A stretch of DNA of 64,000 nt from Poa pratensis (GCA_947311845.1 CAMZMU010000107.1:22376359-22440358), one strand, 5' to 3'; positions 35,570-47,459 are shown, counted from the first letter of the stretch. Numbers and translations are program-made. The notes: generated by a model not told the origin, from the sequence alone.

Positions 35570-38169
35570 CTAGGATTGTGCCCGTGGCTTTTTCTTCATG
35601 TTCGCCCGTTCACGCCTCTCCTCTTCCTGAATCATTTGTAATTGCTCGTCATCCTCTTTTCTTGCAAGCTTTGCACTGTGTGTCCAAAGCAAAAAGTCGT
35701 TAACAAAAACCAAGACAAGACTGTACTTATGGCTACGAAGGTTGCATAATAGATAATCAGAAAGTACCTTCTTCTCTCTTCCATCTGTATGCTCGCATAA
35801 CCTGCTTCCATATTCCTATCATCTCCATCCCTGCCAGCGTACTTCTCCGGATTGTAGCTGTGCACACGACGACAAAAATTAACATCAATCAGTGAAAAGC
35901 AGGACAAAATACTCCGCTTTATTTCTAGTGGGCAGCAGAATACTACTTTTAGGAAGTAAAGTAGAATAACTAGGCCGGTTTTGGAAGATTTAACTGGATA
36001 TAAATAAGAAACAGCCACGTACTTGAACATTTTTCTGATCAACAGATGAGCTCTCTCGTCTTCACTGATTTTCCTTTTCACTCCCCCGTTTTCTTAGGGT
36101 GATTGTGAACTGCACTTGTTGGAGACGCCTGCAAACACGCAGAACTAGACTCAGATAAACATTCTTGAGCGGTTGGCAATACTTCTGTAGTTTTGACAGG
36201 ATCAGTGGCGGAGCTTGGGCCAGCTACATGGGGGGCAAATGGGCTGAGAGAGGTAATATACAAGGGTTTTGGGCCAAACTGGGGGGCAAATGGGCCAGAT
36301 TTGATGGGTTTCTTCAGCGAATTTCAATGGGCTGGGGGGGCGGCGGCCCCCCCTGACTTGCACGTAGCTCCGCCCCTGGACAGGATTATCATAGGAGCAA
36401 GAGTAAAACAGAATTTGTGCTTAGGGCAAAAACACAAGAGGTAAATCAAGAAATGTCACCTTTGGTCTTGAGGAAGGAGCCAGCTGTTTCTGTCCTAATA
36501 TTCTTTGGCCCTGAGACATAGCAGATCCCTTCGGTGCTGGCTGCTGCTGCCTTTGCACGGACGAATTCACCCTTCGAACTTGTGACGATGGCAGGGCGTG
36601 GTTCTGCTGCCGCTGAATTTGCGGCGGTCGCTGGGTTTGCGATGGCTGCTGATGCTGTTGTTTTTGGACGGCAGGTGACGCCTGCGGCCTCTTGCTCTGC
36701 ATCGAGCGCTGCAGGTGTTGGCCATTGGAGGATGGCTGTAGCCTTGGAGCTTTCTTGATGTCGTTGGACGGTCTGTGTGCGTTGCCGTTGCCAACTGAAG
36801 GATTCATCTTCCTTCCGTTTGACGGTGGCAGTGGCTTCTTCACCTGAGAAGACACCTTGTTCTGCACACGGCCCTCCTTTGATGCTCTAGGTTGGCCTGT
36901 GGGCACCTTGTTGTTTTTCGCCCCACAAACTTTGACGTCTACATGTAGTGACAAGAGAATTAATCGCTTTGATAAAGAATTTGTTGTTAAAAAAATGTAA
37001 GAGCTTAACTAGTACGCACCAGATTTTGGGGACACGGCAGGCTTATTTTCAGGTGGTTCCTTTGCCGGGGAAGGAGTATCAGCATCGTCCGAGAAGAGGT
37101 TCGAGTAGTCCCTGTTCTCCCGAAGCGTGTCGACCTTTCGTTTAACCTGCAAACACAAATCACATCATGTTCTGAGTCACATGATCTTAACAGCGCAAAA
37201 CAGCCTAAAAATCTGGTGATGTCCAGTCATCAAACCCGAGTCACGATCTTCGGTTTCTGCTCATGGGCGCTTGCATTTGGCTGAGCTTTCGAAGCCGATG
37301 GAGCAGAACCATCTCTCTGCACAAATTATCAAGTTCGTTTAAAAATTAGGTGGACAGTTCAAAAATGAGATTCTTGAAGATCAAGTTTAGCAGTACACTA
37401 CATACCCTGTATGGTACGTTCTGAATCTCCCTCATTATTGATGAGCTCCCTGCTTCGATGAGTCGAGGAGCAAGTGCAGGCGTGGATGGCCCGAAAAATG
37501 TGCCAAATCTACAGAAAATTACACGTTAGTATCTGCAAAAGAATGCTATAATCAAAGAAAACCAAGCGAAAACTACAGTAGCAGGAGCAGCAATCATATA
37601 GCAACACTCACGTAGACCTGGCAGGCGTTTGCACAGACGGTGAGGTGCTAGTCTTCCCGGCGCCAGCGCCGTTGGACTGATGTTGTTTCCTAAGTTTGGC
37701 CTTCAATTGCTCCCTTATGGAAAGGATCTCCTGCAGGCCAGCTGGAGGCTCTTCTTCCTCCTCCACCACCATCACCTCCTCCCCCTCGACTTCTTCCTCG
37801 TAATCCTCCGGCAGCTCCTCGTCCTCCGCCCCATTATCACCGTCCTCGCTTCCGACGATGAAATCTTCAAGGTCATCGTACTGGTCGTCCACCAGCTGGA
37901 TGCACATGTATGTTTTGCAATCAATAAACTATATAAATTAAGAAATTAACGTGTCAATGTGCTAATTAAATTTCTAATTGTGCATATTTTCCATGAATAA
38001 TTAGCCGTATGGCTGTGATCTTGTGATACAATCTTGATGGGAATTCGTTTTCTCTTATCAAGAATCATGCTGGGAATTTACTTTGCAAAAAGAACTAAGG
38101 AACAAAAGATACGTTTCAATGGCAAGAGAGAGATCTTACGTTGGTTTCATCGTCGTCGTAGCTCGCCAT
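35570..38169 (-). CDS. SPT2-domain chromatin protein homologue, with an apparent frameshift
   Basis: SPT2 proteins bind histone H3-H4 and act in transcription elongation in the nucleus. Nine coding exons on the minus strand: 38169-38140, 37895-37612, 37508-37406, 37316-37236, 37146-37020, 36938-36460, 36128-36023, 35857-35768, 35675-35570. The N-terminus is acidic (DDQYDDLEDF then an E-rich run), the middle is Q/P/S-rich and basic, and the C-terminus holds the SPT2 signature (SEDERAHLLIRKMF, NYNPEKYAGRD, MEAGY, EERR, then a charged helix). All junctions keep phase for 468 residues except exon 7, which lacks one base near an A4 run (plus-strand T4 36089-36092). As written, translation ends after 384 residues, before the SPT2 domain. 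A 5'-UTR intron is likely (38216-38583). Confidence 0.82.
36203..36378. mobile_element. hAT MITE in an intron of the SPT2 homologue
   Basis: It is 176 bp long, with inverted ends CAGTGGCGGAGCT / AGCTCCGCCCCTG and a perfect 8-bp target duplication GACAGGAT (36195-36202, 36379-36386), the hAT hallmark. Confidence 0.92.
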
Positions 38170-38716
38170 CTCCTCGACAATGATCTCGCCTAACGGAACT
38201 CGGAATTACAAATCCCTAGAAGAAAGTTCGGATTTATCAATTACATGAGTTTAATAAGCCTCAAATCAGTAAAAGCCTAGCACAAATCGAACCTCGATCA
38301 AAATCGTCGTGTTCAGCAAGAAAAACAAGATCGGAAATCTTCTTCGGAAAAAATGGAAAGAAAATTACGCGCAAGGAAAGATTCCAGGAGAACACGTTTT
38401 CCGGAAACGAATATCGAAAGAAAAATTCAACTCGATCGTCGGCGAAACCTAGCTGAGAGCCCTAAACGCGTAGCGCAACCGCCTCGACCCGGCGGGCAGT
38501 GCGGGAGGCAGGCGATCGAGCAGAGAACCGATCGAGGACGAAATTATTCAGTTCGCGATAGAGATGGGATCGATCGAGCTCACCTGATCGACGATGGCGC
38601 GGCGGGCAGGAGTCGTCGAGAGGAGCCGATGGAGGGGGCGTCCGGGAGCTCCTTCTTGGGACGATCGTCTCGTCTGAGCGCGCGCGTGGGCGGGCGGGGG
38701 TGGGAGAGCCCTGGGT

Positions 38717-38724
38717 ACTTATAG
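38717..38724 (-). promoter_or_regulatory. TATA box of the SPT2 homologue
   Basis: CTATAAGT on the minus strand lies about 135 bp upstream of the donor of the predicted 5'-UTR intron (38583). Transcription would start near 38690. Confidence 0.5.
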
Positions 38725-39439
38725 CAGCCGCCCGAGCCCGACGCGCCTTCTCCCTGCGGAAGGACGAGGAGCAGCTGCCGCCTCGCCGATCGTCCCATGT
38801 TATCTATCGTAGCAGTCCGAGAGATCGGGGGATCCTGGGAAGCCCCAACGCCTCCGTGCTATGCCGATATAGCGAGATCGATCCATCGGCCAAGGCCGAT
38901 CCGGTTGTTGCTGGTGGTGGAAGCCCATCGCGCGCGGAATCCGCACCATCATCGATCGATCCCACGTACTACGTAGCCCCGCGTGCCGTCTTTGTAGCTT
39001 GACCAGAGACTGCATGCGAACGGGCGGTTTGGAAATAGGAGACCGGATCGGAGACGATCGGGCCGATTCCGGGCTCGACATTGCTTCGCTAGCTGGCCCG
39101 ATTTTGTCGGATCGGATCCTGAATTGATGGGAATTAGGGTTTTTGCGGAAGGAAATAGTACTCCCACGCGAAATATGGGAAACGGTGGGTTTTATTTGGT
39201 TGTTGATAATGCATGATCGTAATGACTAAATCAATGTTGTTAACGTAAATCTCGTCGTATATCGTGGCGATAAACTAGGCAGGTTTGACCGTATCTGACC
39301 GTATCCTAAACTAGGCAGGTGTTTTTACAGTTCCCAGCACGCTCTTTTTTCTTGGAGAAAGGGAGTCAATATATGCTCCTATTTTTAGTAACTCAGCTCT
39401 CACTATAGGATACATCTCCGATGATGCTAGTGCATATTC
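38725..39439. other. Intergenic, no gene seen
   Basis: GC-rich promoter side of the SPT2 gene, then AT-rich sequence. Rich in GATCGAT motifs near 38800-39100. No coding frame is convincing. Confidence 0.35.
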
Positions 39440-40765
39440 TGAAGAGTAAAGCAACATTTGGCTCCCCAAAGATATTTGTGTGTGGTCTATCGATGAGAAA
39501 TATTAATCCAACTAATGGATTGTGTAATGACGCGATGCTTTTGGTCAGTGGGTTTCAGAGGAACGCCATGGACATGAAGATTGTCCTAGGACAACACGCT
39601 GGGCGGAGGGTATTTCTTTGTCAGATACCACTCTGCCCCTCTGACGATGACATGCTCCCGTTCAAATTTAAGAGAGTTCGCGCTTTGCCATGACAATCAA
39701 CAAGGCACAAGGACAAACACCATCCTGGTTGTCTACGTGTACTTATCTTTTTTTTTTGCGAAACACAGTACAACGCAGGGGCTCACGTACACGCGCACAC
39801 ACTCACCCATATGAACGCATGCACACACACACACATACCCTATGAGCACCTCCGAGAGACTGAGCCGACGGGTCGAGTTTTGAGATTGACGAAGTCACCA
39901 CAGTCGTCTCGCTGTAGATGGGAATGTCGCTTCTCACTGAAGAATATTCTGCCTTAACAGTCAAATTTGGGGTTTGAACTCTGATGGATTAGGGGTACAA
40001 CCACCCTTCTAACCATCCTAGCTAGCACAGGTAGGTTCTCTGCGTGCACCTATCTGAACCGGTATTCTGTCATGTTCAGCTCTATGTCGCATTGTTCCAT
40101 GCCACCGCAAAGTAGAGATCAAGATCCTCATGATAAAGGACAATGGAAAGGACCGGGCCAAGAGTTCGAAAAACGGGAAAACCGATCGAGTCCTAGGTAA
40201 CGACCCTAGAGAACATTGTCTACAAAGAAGTCCTTAGCACTTGATGTCACTAAATTTGAGCAGCTTATGTGATGTACATTATATACGTCATGTTATTCAA
40301 GATGTCATTTTTTTTCTAGATAACGCTCCTTTCAATGATTTTTTGTTAGTTAATTTATTTTTCTGGCTATTTTTTTTTGAGAAACCTCTTAAAGAGGGCA
40401 GGGCGTTCCTGGCTATCTGTGTTGTAAACGTGCAACTAAGCACGGAGTAATGTTGTCTTTGTTTGAAACGTTTCAAGGGGGCAGGGCGTTCCTGGCTATC
40501 TGGGAGGACCGGAAAGAGAAAAGAGAGGAGGACAGGGGTGGCTGCAAAAAGCGAGGGGGTGGGAAAGGAAAAAGACCAAGGGAGAGCTAGGGTTTTGCCT
40601 GGGATGGGCCTTGGATCGGAAGTGGCCTGGCTGGGCTGCTCACACTCAAAATCTTTTGTTTTATTTTATTTTGCAAAACTATTTGACAAATCAGTTTTAG
40701 AAAACGGAGGCAAATGTTTAACAAAATATTTCTGTCCCGTTGCAACGCACGGGCATGTTTCCTAA
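39440..40765 (+). mobile_element. Helitron relic: end of the helicase plus 3' terminus
   Basis: The frame at about 39440-39735 reads like the C-terminus of a Pif1-type Helitron helicase (RNINPTNGLCN, GFQRNAMDMKIVLGQHAG, IPLCPSDDDMLPFKFKR, then AMTINKAQGQT). It resumes after a nested SINE at about 40040 (SEPVF, then QLYVALF). The 3' terminus is seen as the hairpin CCCGTTGCAACGCACGGG (40737-40754) followed by TTTCCTAA at 40758-40765 and a T, the CTRR|T end of grass Helitrons. The 5' end (TC) was not located. The helicase is degenerate. Confidence 0.75.
39749..40038 (-). mobile_element. tRNA-derived SINE, minus strand
   Basis: On the minus strand the head has an A-box-like GGATGGTTAGAAGG and a B-box-like GAGTTCAAACC, and the tail is an A-run (plus-strand T-run 39749-39757). 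A 17-bp target duplication with three transitions flanks it (39732-39748 and 40039-40055). It interrupts Helitron helicase sequence. A second family member is at 51148-51340. Confidence 0.8.
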
Positions 40766-41199
40766 TAAGTACGCTACAAGTATCTAGCCATGAACGTGCA
40801 TGTCAATCTCCTTAGTTATTAGGTAATATGAATAGCCGAATATTACACAATGATAACGAGTGTTAGAAGACGTCTTTCGCACATAATATAAAGGTTGTTA
40901 TGAATGAACCTTTTTTTTAGAATATATGCACACACTCCCATCTACTCAGCTCGTTGTCTTTGATCATCTGGCCACCAGCCCGCCGAGATCGATATTACGT
41001 GAGAAGCGCCCCAAGGTGAATAGTGTCGTGTGGGAGCACGTGGGAGTGGGCGACCGACAAGCCCCTAGGACAACTCAATCCACTGCTTCCCGGTGAGGGG
41101 GCAGCGCCCGTTCGACGACGAGGAATTTTCAGAATCAAAGCACAAAAACAGAGAGAAGTTGGAGACAGGAAAGAGATCTCAATATTTTATTGAGATAAT

Positions 41200-41330
41200 T
41201 GCTTCTATACCATTGACAATCTCCGCAATAGCTCATTTGCCATCCAACAAAGGTTCAGTGCGTATATACCGGATACAAACGAATTCTAATGCTTATTTGC
41301 CATCGCCATTAGTCAATCGTTAGCTTGTCA
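41200..41330 (+). repeat. Dispersed repeat, copy 1
   Basis: TATACCATTGAC, then GCTCATTTGCCATC and ACAAAG, in the same order as the reverse complement of 44640-44825. The family is unknown; it may be a MITE, but no clear terminal inversion was found. Confidence 0.55.
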
Positions 41331-41559
41331 CCGTTTTTCTGCTAATCTCTCCAAAAATTCCAATATTACCCTCAACTTAGAATAGAGAAAAGAGGCTGAA
41401 ACGAATTTCGTCTCTTCTCCACGCACCCGAACGATCAGTCGTACACAAGCCAGCAAACACACAACCCGTTCCTCCACACTAGTGGAATTTGGCGCGGCGG
41501 CACGCCGCACCCGTTGTGATTCAAAATGTTGAAATCCGTCGGAATTTTTCGTATAGAGT

Positions 41560-42520
41560 ATGTTCAAATACTTAGTGAATTAAAATGTTCAAATATGTTT
41601 GTATTTTGACATAATTTTTTAATTTAACTCCATAGTTAGAGAATGCATGATATGAGCATTTATTAGTTTTAACTCCATATTTAGATAAAGTTCATTTAGA
41701 TTGTATCCAAATATTAACCAAATTGAATGTTCAAATATGTTTGCATTATGCCATAAGTAGTTAGCATATATTTTTTGTGAGCATGTAGATATATTTTAGA
41801 GTGTCTCCATTTTTTTTAGCAAATTGAAATGTTTAAATATGTTTATATTTTTTTCAGTAATATATAATTTAAGACCATAATGAGTGGAAACGCACATTTA
41901 TTGAATTGAATTTCATATTTAGAGAAAGTTCATCTAGATTATATCCAAATATTTACCAAATTGGAATGTTCAATTTAAGTCCATAATTAGAGGAAGTGCA
42001 TTTGTTTTTTTGTCTAAATATTCACCAACTCAAAATATTTAAACATTTAATAAATTAGATTCCACATAATTAGAGGAAGTACAGTTGTTTTTTCTCAAAA
42101 TATTCACCAATTCAAAATATGTAATCATGTTTGTTTTTGACATAAATAGTTAACATTTATTTTTCTTAGCATTTTGATGAATTCAAATAATTAGAGGAAG
42201 TGCATTTTGTTTTTTTGTCCAAATATTTACCAATTCAAAATATTTAAACATGTTTGATGGACATTTGTCAAATTGAATTCCATATTTAGGAAAAGTTCAT
42301 CTGGATTACATCCAAATATTTACCAAATTGAAATGTTCAATTTAAGTCTGTAATTAGAGAAAGTACACTATGTGAGCATTTAATGAATTTAACTCCATAT
42401 AATTAGAGGAAGTGCATTTGTTTTTTTGTACAAATATTCACCAACTCAAAATATCTAAACATGTTTGTTTTTTTGCCGTAAATAGTTAGCATTTATTTTT
42501 CTGAGCATTTTGATGTATTT
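41560..42520. repeat. AT-rich degenerate repeat field
   Basis: About five spaced copies of AATTAGAGGAAGTGCATTTG-like sequence (near 41990, 42070, 42190, 42352, 42408) mix with TTCAAATATGTTTG and CCAAATATTCACCAA motifs. Spacing is irregular, so it is not a clean satellite. No gene. Confidence 0.7.
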
Positions 42521-42655
42521 TCCATATTTTTCCGACAGGTATGGGTATTTATAGAAATACTTCAATTTTCTGAATTAAAAAAAAAAGGCAATGTAGAAGC
42601 GCGGTACTGTAGACATCTACAGTGTTCGGTGACATGGCAGCGTGAGGGAAGAATT

Positions 42656-43276
42656 TGTGGAGAACGCGGGGATTTTTCTGCAAGAAATTTAACAAAATTC
42701 GTGAAATGTTTGTGCGAGTTTGGATCTAAAAATTAAGTAGTTAAAGTCAACAAAACTCGAAAGCGATGACGGTGGTGGAACCTACTCGTCGACGCGCATA
42801 TATTTCGTGTATGTAATTTTTGGAAAACAAAAAAAAAAATTTCGCGAAAAAAAAGAAAAAAGAAACGCTACTGTTCATGTGAACAGTGCACACAGTGCTT
42901 ACTGTTCACAGAACAGTACCCCCTGTTCCATGAACAGTGCTCGGAGCGCTGCGAGGGCGAGAAAGTGCATTGCTTTAATATAAGTTTTTGGTAAACGCGG
43001 GGACTTTTCTGTCAAAAAATTGACAAAATTCGTGAAATGTTTGTGTGAATTTGGATCAAAAAATTGAGCAATTAGATTCGACAAAACCTGAAACCGTTCA
43101 CGGAAGGTGGAACCTATTCGTCGGCACACATATATTTCGTGTATGTAATTTTTGAAAAAAAAAATCAAAAAAAAATTCGCGAAAAAAAGAAACACTACTG
43201 TTCATGTACTCCCTGTTTCATGAACAGTGCTCGGAGCGCTGTGAGGGCGAGAAGCATTGCTTTAATATAGTTAGTA
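42656..43276 (+). repeat. Tandem duplication of about 0.3 kb
   Basis: Copy A (about 42656-42990) and copy B (about 42994-43276) share, in order, GCGGGGA, ACAAAATTCGTGAAATGTTTG, GGTGGAACCTA, ATATATTTCGTGTATGTAA, TTCGCGAAAAAAA, CTACTGTTCATG, GAACAGTGCTCGGAGCGCTG and GCATTGCTTTAATATA. Copy A also has extra GAACAGT repeats at 42877-42945. Confidence 0.88.
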
Positions 43277-43369
43277 ATGCGGGCAAAGGTGATTGTACAA
43301 AGAAGATTTGATCCACGTCAAAACGACCTAGAGGTTTTCAATTAGGCAGTGCGAATTCATCGCTGTAAT

Positions 43370-44229
43370 TAAGCCTGTGCACATGTTGGTTTTAAGCCGG
43401 TCAAACCGTCAGACCAAACCAATCAAAACCGGGTCACCGGTGTAGGCGGGTTACGGGTTCTACACGGTTTCAAACCGTCGAAACCATCTCCCAAATCTGC
43501 AACTCTGCCTCGGCTCCGCACACGTGAGTTCCACGCCGCCGGCCACTCCGGCCACCGTGTCCTCCCCTCTCGCCGCCCTCCGCTCCGGGGACGGCGCCCA
43601 CCTTCGCTCCGCGGTGCTCTGTTTCCACTCCCATGGCGAGCGCATCGCCTCCGCCCCGCTGGATCTCGCGGCCGCACTTCGAGCACTCCGTCAAGACCGG
43701 ATTCAGTCTCCTCGGCAAGGACGGTGTTGTCGGGGCTCGGGATCTCGTCGGAAGCAGTTCCTCTGCGTCGCCGGGCGTGGAGGTGAACGCGCGTGGTGCG
43801 CCTGCTTCGCCGGAACGGCCGGCGCAGCCTGACGGCCGCGTACAAGATCGGCGCCACGTCGGAGTTGACACGGAAGGAGGCGATGCTGGCGCTGACGTCC
43901 GGCGGGAACTGCTCAGAGATGAGCGCCGGCGGTGCTACATGACGCGGCGCGACGGGTCCCCCGCGGCCGGCGACATGCGCACGTCCCGCTGGCCTCAGCT
44001 TGGCGGTACATGCGGCGCGACGGGTCCCCGGCGTGTGGCAAACGTCCTGCGCGCCGGCCGGCTCGCCGTCGCTGGCCAGCAAGTGGTCGCCGGCGAACTT
44101 CCTGGGGCTCGCGGTGTTAAACCGTCAAACCGTGTAAAACTGCTGAAACCACACCGTCCCAAACCGCAGATTTAGTGCTGCTTCCGGCAAACCGTTCTAA
44201 ACCAGTTAAACCGGATATGCACAGGCTTA
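43370..44229. mobile_element. Non-autonomous hAT element with captured gene-like sequence
   Basis: It is 860 bp, with ends TAAGCCTGTGCA / TGCACAGGCTTA and a perfect 8-bp duplication GCTGTAAT (43362-43369, 44230-44237). Both subterminal zones are full of AAACCGT/CCGGTT motifs. The interior (about 43490-44110) is very GC-rich with exon-like open frames on both strands; the plus-strand frame from 43633 (WISRPHFEHSVKTGFSLLGKDG) looks like host coding sequence. The source gene was not recognised. Confidence 0.82.
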
Positions 44230-44237
44230 GCTGTAAT

Positions 44238-46369
44238 TAATCTAGTGCTACTGCTGTTTGCTTGAAGCAGACACGTCACTGCTGATAATAATACACATGT
44301 AGCCAATATAATTAGCTAATTCCTTATGTCGGTTGTAAATTTCTGGTTGTCTGGGCTTGACAAAATAATGTAATGTACAATTATCATGGCAATATAGTGG
44401 TATGCATGCAGCCAATAAAAGCACAAAAAATTAATGGAGTACTACAGCTAATCAAAATGGAAAGTTATTACGTGTTTAAAAGTACTTGATCCAAAATATC
44501 AAAATTTGCTAGCCCATGCGCGGGTTTGATGACTACTATGTCAAATTGTTATACGCTCTCACCATAGTTTTGCTGAAATGCTGAAAATAGACACAACATG
44601 ATTGCAATCTTTTTCTACACATATGTTACAATTGTTGCTCATTTGCCATTGAGGAAGCAGTCATTTTAACCTCTTACCGCACCGAGATAACGTTAGACTA
44701 GAACCAGTGGTATATAAGCAACTAAAGTTGTTTGTGTTTGGTATAGGAGCATTGGAGCTTTGTTTGATGGCAAATGAGCCATTGCAGCGTTCGTCAATGG
44801 TATAAAAGCCATTGGCTCTATTTTATTTGGTGAAACAATTTGACATTGGCGCAACTACTTACGTCGGGTACCTCTTTTATAGATTTGTCACTACCGCCAC
44901 AATGCAGAAACCAGTGCCAAGCTATGGCTGCCCTAACCACCCGGAACTTGATCATCCAGCGAATACTCCCCTCCATGCTGAACTACATGTGATTACCTAA
45001 GGCACGAACAAAGCCCCAGCAACAGGCAGGCTAGAGGCTAGAATAGCCGGAAATTTGGGTAGATCATCTCTAAATTGTCCCGGTGCATCCTATTCATAGT
45101 AATTGAGTCACTGTGTGTGATTCGACACAAATTCATGCTATCTTTATACATCTTCCAGTTTTCGAGAAAGGAAAGAAGGTAATTTTGTCAGTCTAGCTTA
45201 TGGTTCTTCCGGGTGGAAATGGAAGCTATATAAAATGGGTTCATGGAGTAACTCAGACTTTGGTGTTCACCAACCGATCGGCCAACTATCTTGATTGTTG
45301 TATTCCCATAGTACACTATCTGAGTATTTACAGGACATCCGTAAATGAAGAGCTTGCAACTCTTGTGCTGACATGACTTGAAAACCTAGCTAGAAGAGGG
45401 CACATGGCTGGAAAACAGCAACTTCACCACCACAAGTTTCTAGACAGATGCATACTATTTCCATCGTTTTTATTTTTCATTATTGATCTGGTATCAAATA
45501 TACACATGCATGCCCCTTGGTATAATGTACAATCGGAAATCCAAATGCAAACATTTTGTTTCGTTATCTGAACTTCCTGTTGGTATGTCCTCACACAGAA
45601 AACCTATTTCCCAGTGGGCGTACGGGAGCTGTTGGTTTTGCAGAACCGGGAAATTTCGGAAAGAGCAACAAGGGGTCGATCGATGATTAGTACTGGATGA
45701 GCCGCCTGAACACGCTGGACCATTTTGCAGTGAGGTCAGTCGAGCTACTTCCTACTTATCTTCAGTCATACGGCGCGCAAGTCAAAGTGATGGGAGGATC
45801 CGTCAATCAACTTTTTTAGCTATCATTTTCCCACGAGAACCGATGAAAAAACATTGCCACAAATTGATAAGATACCATATTAACATTTCAACTTTTTTCA
45901 AACAAGAGTTCCTTTATCTACAAAGTTGCCTTTCCTTGATATCAAACATAATGCATAAAAGGATCCATAAAACACCACATGGTTCTATATTATCCTAAAT
46001 TGTTCCATCTTCCTACAAAAGTAGATTCATTCCCAAAAAAAAAAAAAATTCCAGAAGATGCTAAATCTCTTTTGGGCCAACTAATGTATTTTAGTCATTT
46101 GTGAAATTATGTGCACTTTTAGCATACATTATGCCAAAATTTAGCCAAGACAGCTCACAACTCTCTCAAATGGCAAAACCGATTACATACAAACCGTGAA
46201 GAGATGACATAATGGCAAAACTGATTGTCAGACTCGAAGCAGTGGTGTTTTTGAGGATTCGATCAACCAAATGGTATTTCCGAGAATGGATTCGATCATA
46301 GTGGCAGGAATGATAAAAACCCGAACAAAATTGTAAGAGATTGAGATCTGGAATTGCTTTGCATGGAAT
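44238..46369. other. Intergenic region
   Basis: It holds the inverted partner (44640-44825) of the repeat at 41200-41330. The rest is AT-rich without a supported gene. A short frame at 44812-45000 has no other support. Confidence 0.4.
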
Positions 46370-46780
46370 ACTTAAACTCCTTTGATTCATAGGATAGGAA
46401 AAGTATACAAATAGGAATCCTATAGGATTAGAATGGCATGCCTAGTTGAATGCTATGGAAAAAGGAAGTTCTTTTGATTGTGGTGAAGGAACTTTTCCCA
46501 TGAGATTAAAAAGTATACAAATAGGAATCCTATAGGATTAGAATGGCATGCCTAGTTGGATGCTATGGAAAAAGGAAGTTCTTTTGATTGTGGTGAAGGA
46601 ACCTTTTCATGAGATTAGACCTCATGTTGTTTTTCTTTAAAGTTTACACTACAAAATTGCTATGAGATTTTTTCCAATGGGATACGATCCTATGAATTAA
46701 ACGGCCTCTGAAGAAAAATTTCCATAAGATTTAATCATATACAAATCTTTTAAAAATCCTATGATTAAAAGGAGCCCTTA
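46370..46780. mobile_element. Probable TIR element with an internal 110-bp tandem duplication
   Basis: The ends TTAAACTCCTTTGATTCATAGG and (rc) TAAGGGCTCCTTTTAATCATAGG are imperfectly inverted. Inside, 46401-46510 and 46511-46620 are near-identical tandem copies (AAGTATACAAATAGGAATCC to ATGAGATTA) with only a few differences. No target duplication was established. Confidence 0.55.
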
Positions 46781-47459
46781 AAAGGGAAAATGTCAAGAAG
46801 CTGTAAATATAGAAGAGAGAGATGAGAGGGCACAAATCAAGGCATGCTGGAAGAAGAATGCAGAATGCAGACACGAGGATTACTTCAAATCTGTTATTAG
46901 GAAAAGACATGCATAAAAAATAGAGTACAATACTAATTTAAAGCCAATGCTTTAGTAAAAACACGTCAAATCCACAACCCAATGTAGACAATTCAACATC
47001 GTTGCCACTTTTCACCACTGGCCCATATCCCAGTTTCCCTATTCTTCAGACTAGTTTCCCCTGTCTAGTTACATGGATCTCTTTTTTTTGAATCACTAAC
47101 TTGAATAGATTAATAGTTCAAACAATAGCAGAATGTCACAGAGAATCAGGTTACATGGTAACTATTTTAAAACTCAAATCGTACTACATCAGCTTAGGAG
47201 TACAATACAAATCAGAATGTTTGAATGGGAACAACAACATTATAGTTTGCAGCTTGGCGCGTCCGAAACGCCTCTTTGGTCAATCCATAATAAATTATTT
47301 TACCACCAGGCCATACAAGAAAATTCCTGCCAATAGGAGATCCACCAACTACATAAGACCCTTGCACAATTTTGGCGAGGTGCTTTGGGTGATCTGCCAT
47401 CTCACTGCTTTGGATTTGCTCTGTTATTTTCTCTGCTGCACTCGCTGAGTTACCACTCA
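46781..47459. other. Downstream flank of the 165-residue gene
   Basis: AT-rich sequence that should include its 3' untranslated region. No other gene seen. Confidence 0.35.

Noticed and set aside
39826..39838. CA-repeat as a possible regulatory Z-DNA element
   Set aside because: Very short and inside the SINE body.
43423..44082. 219-codon minus-strand frame in the hAT element
   Set aside because: GC-rich composition keeps stops rare; no start or splice support, and the plus strand looks more like captured exon.
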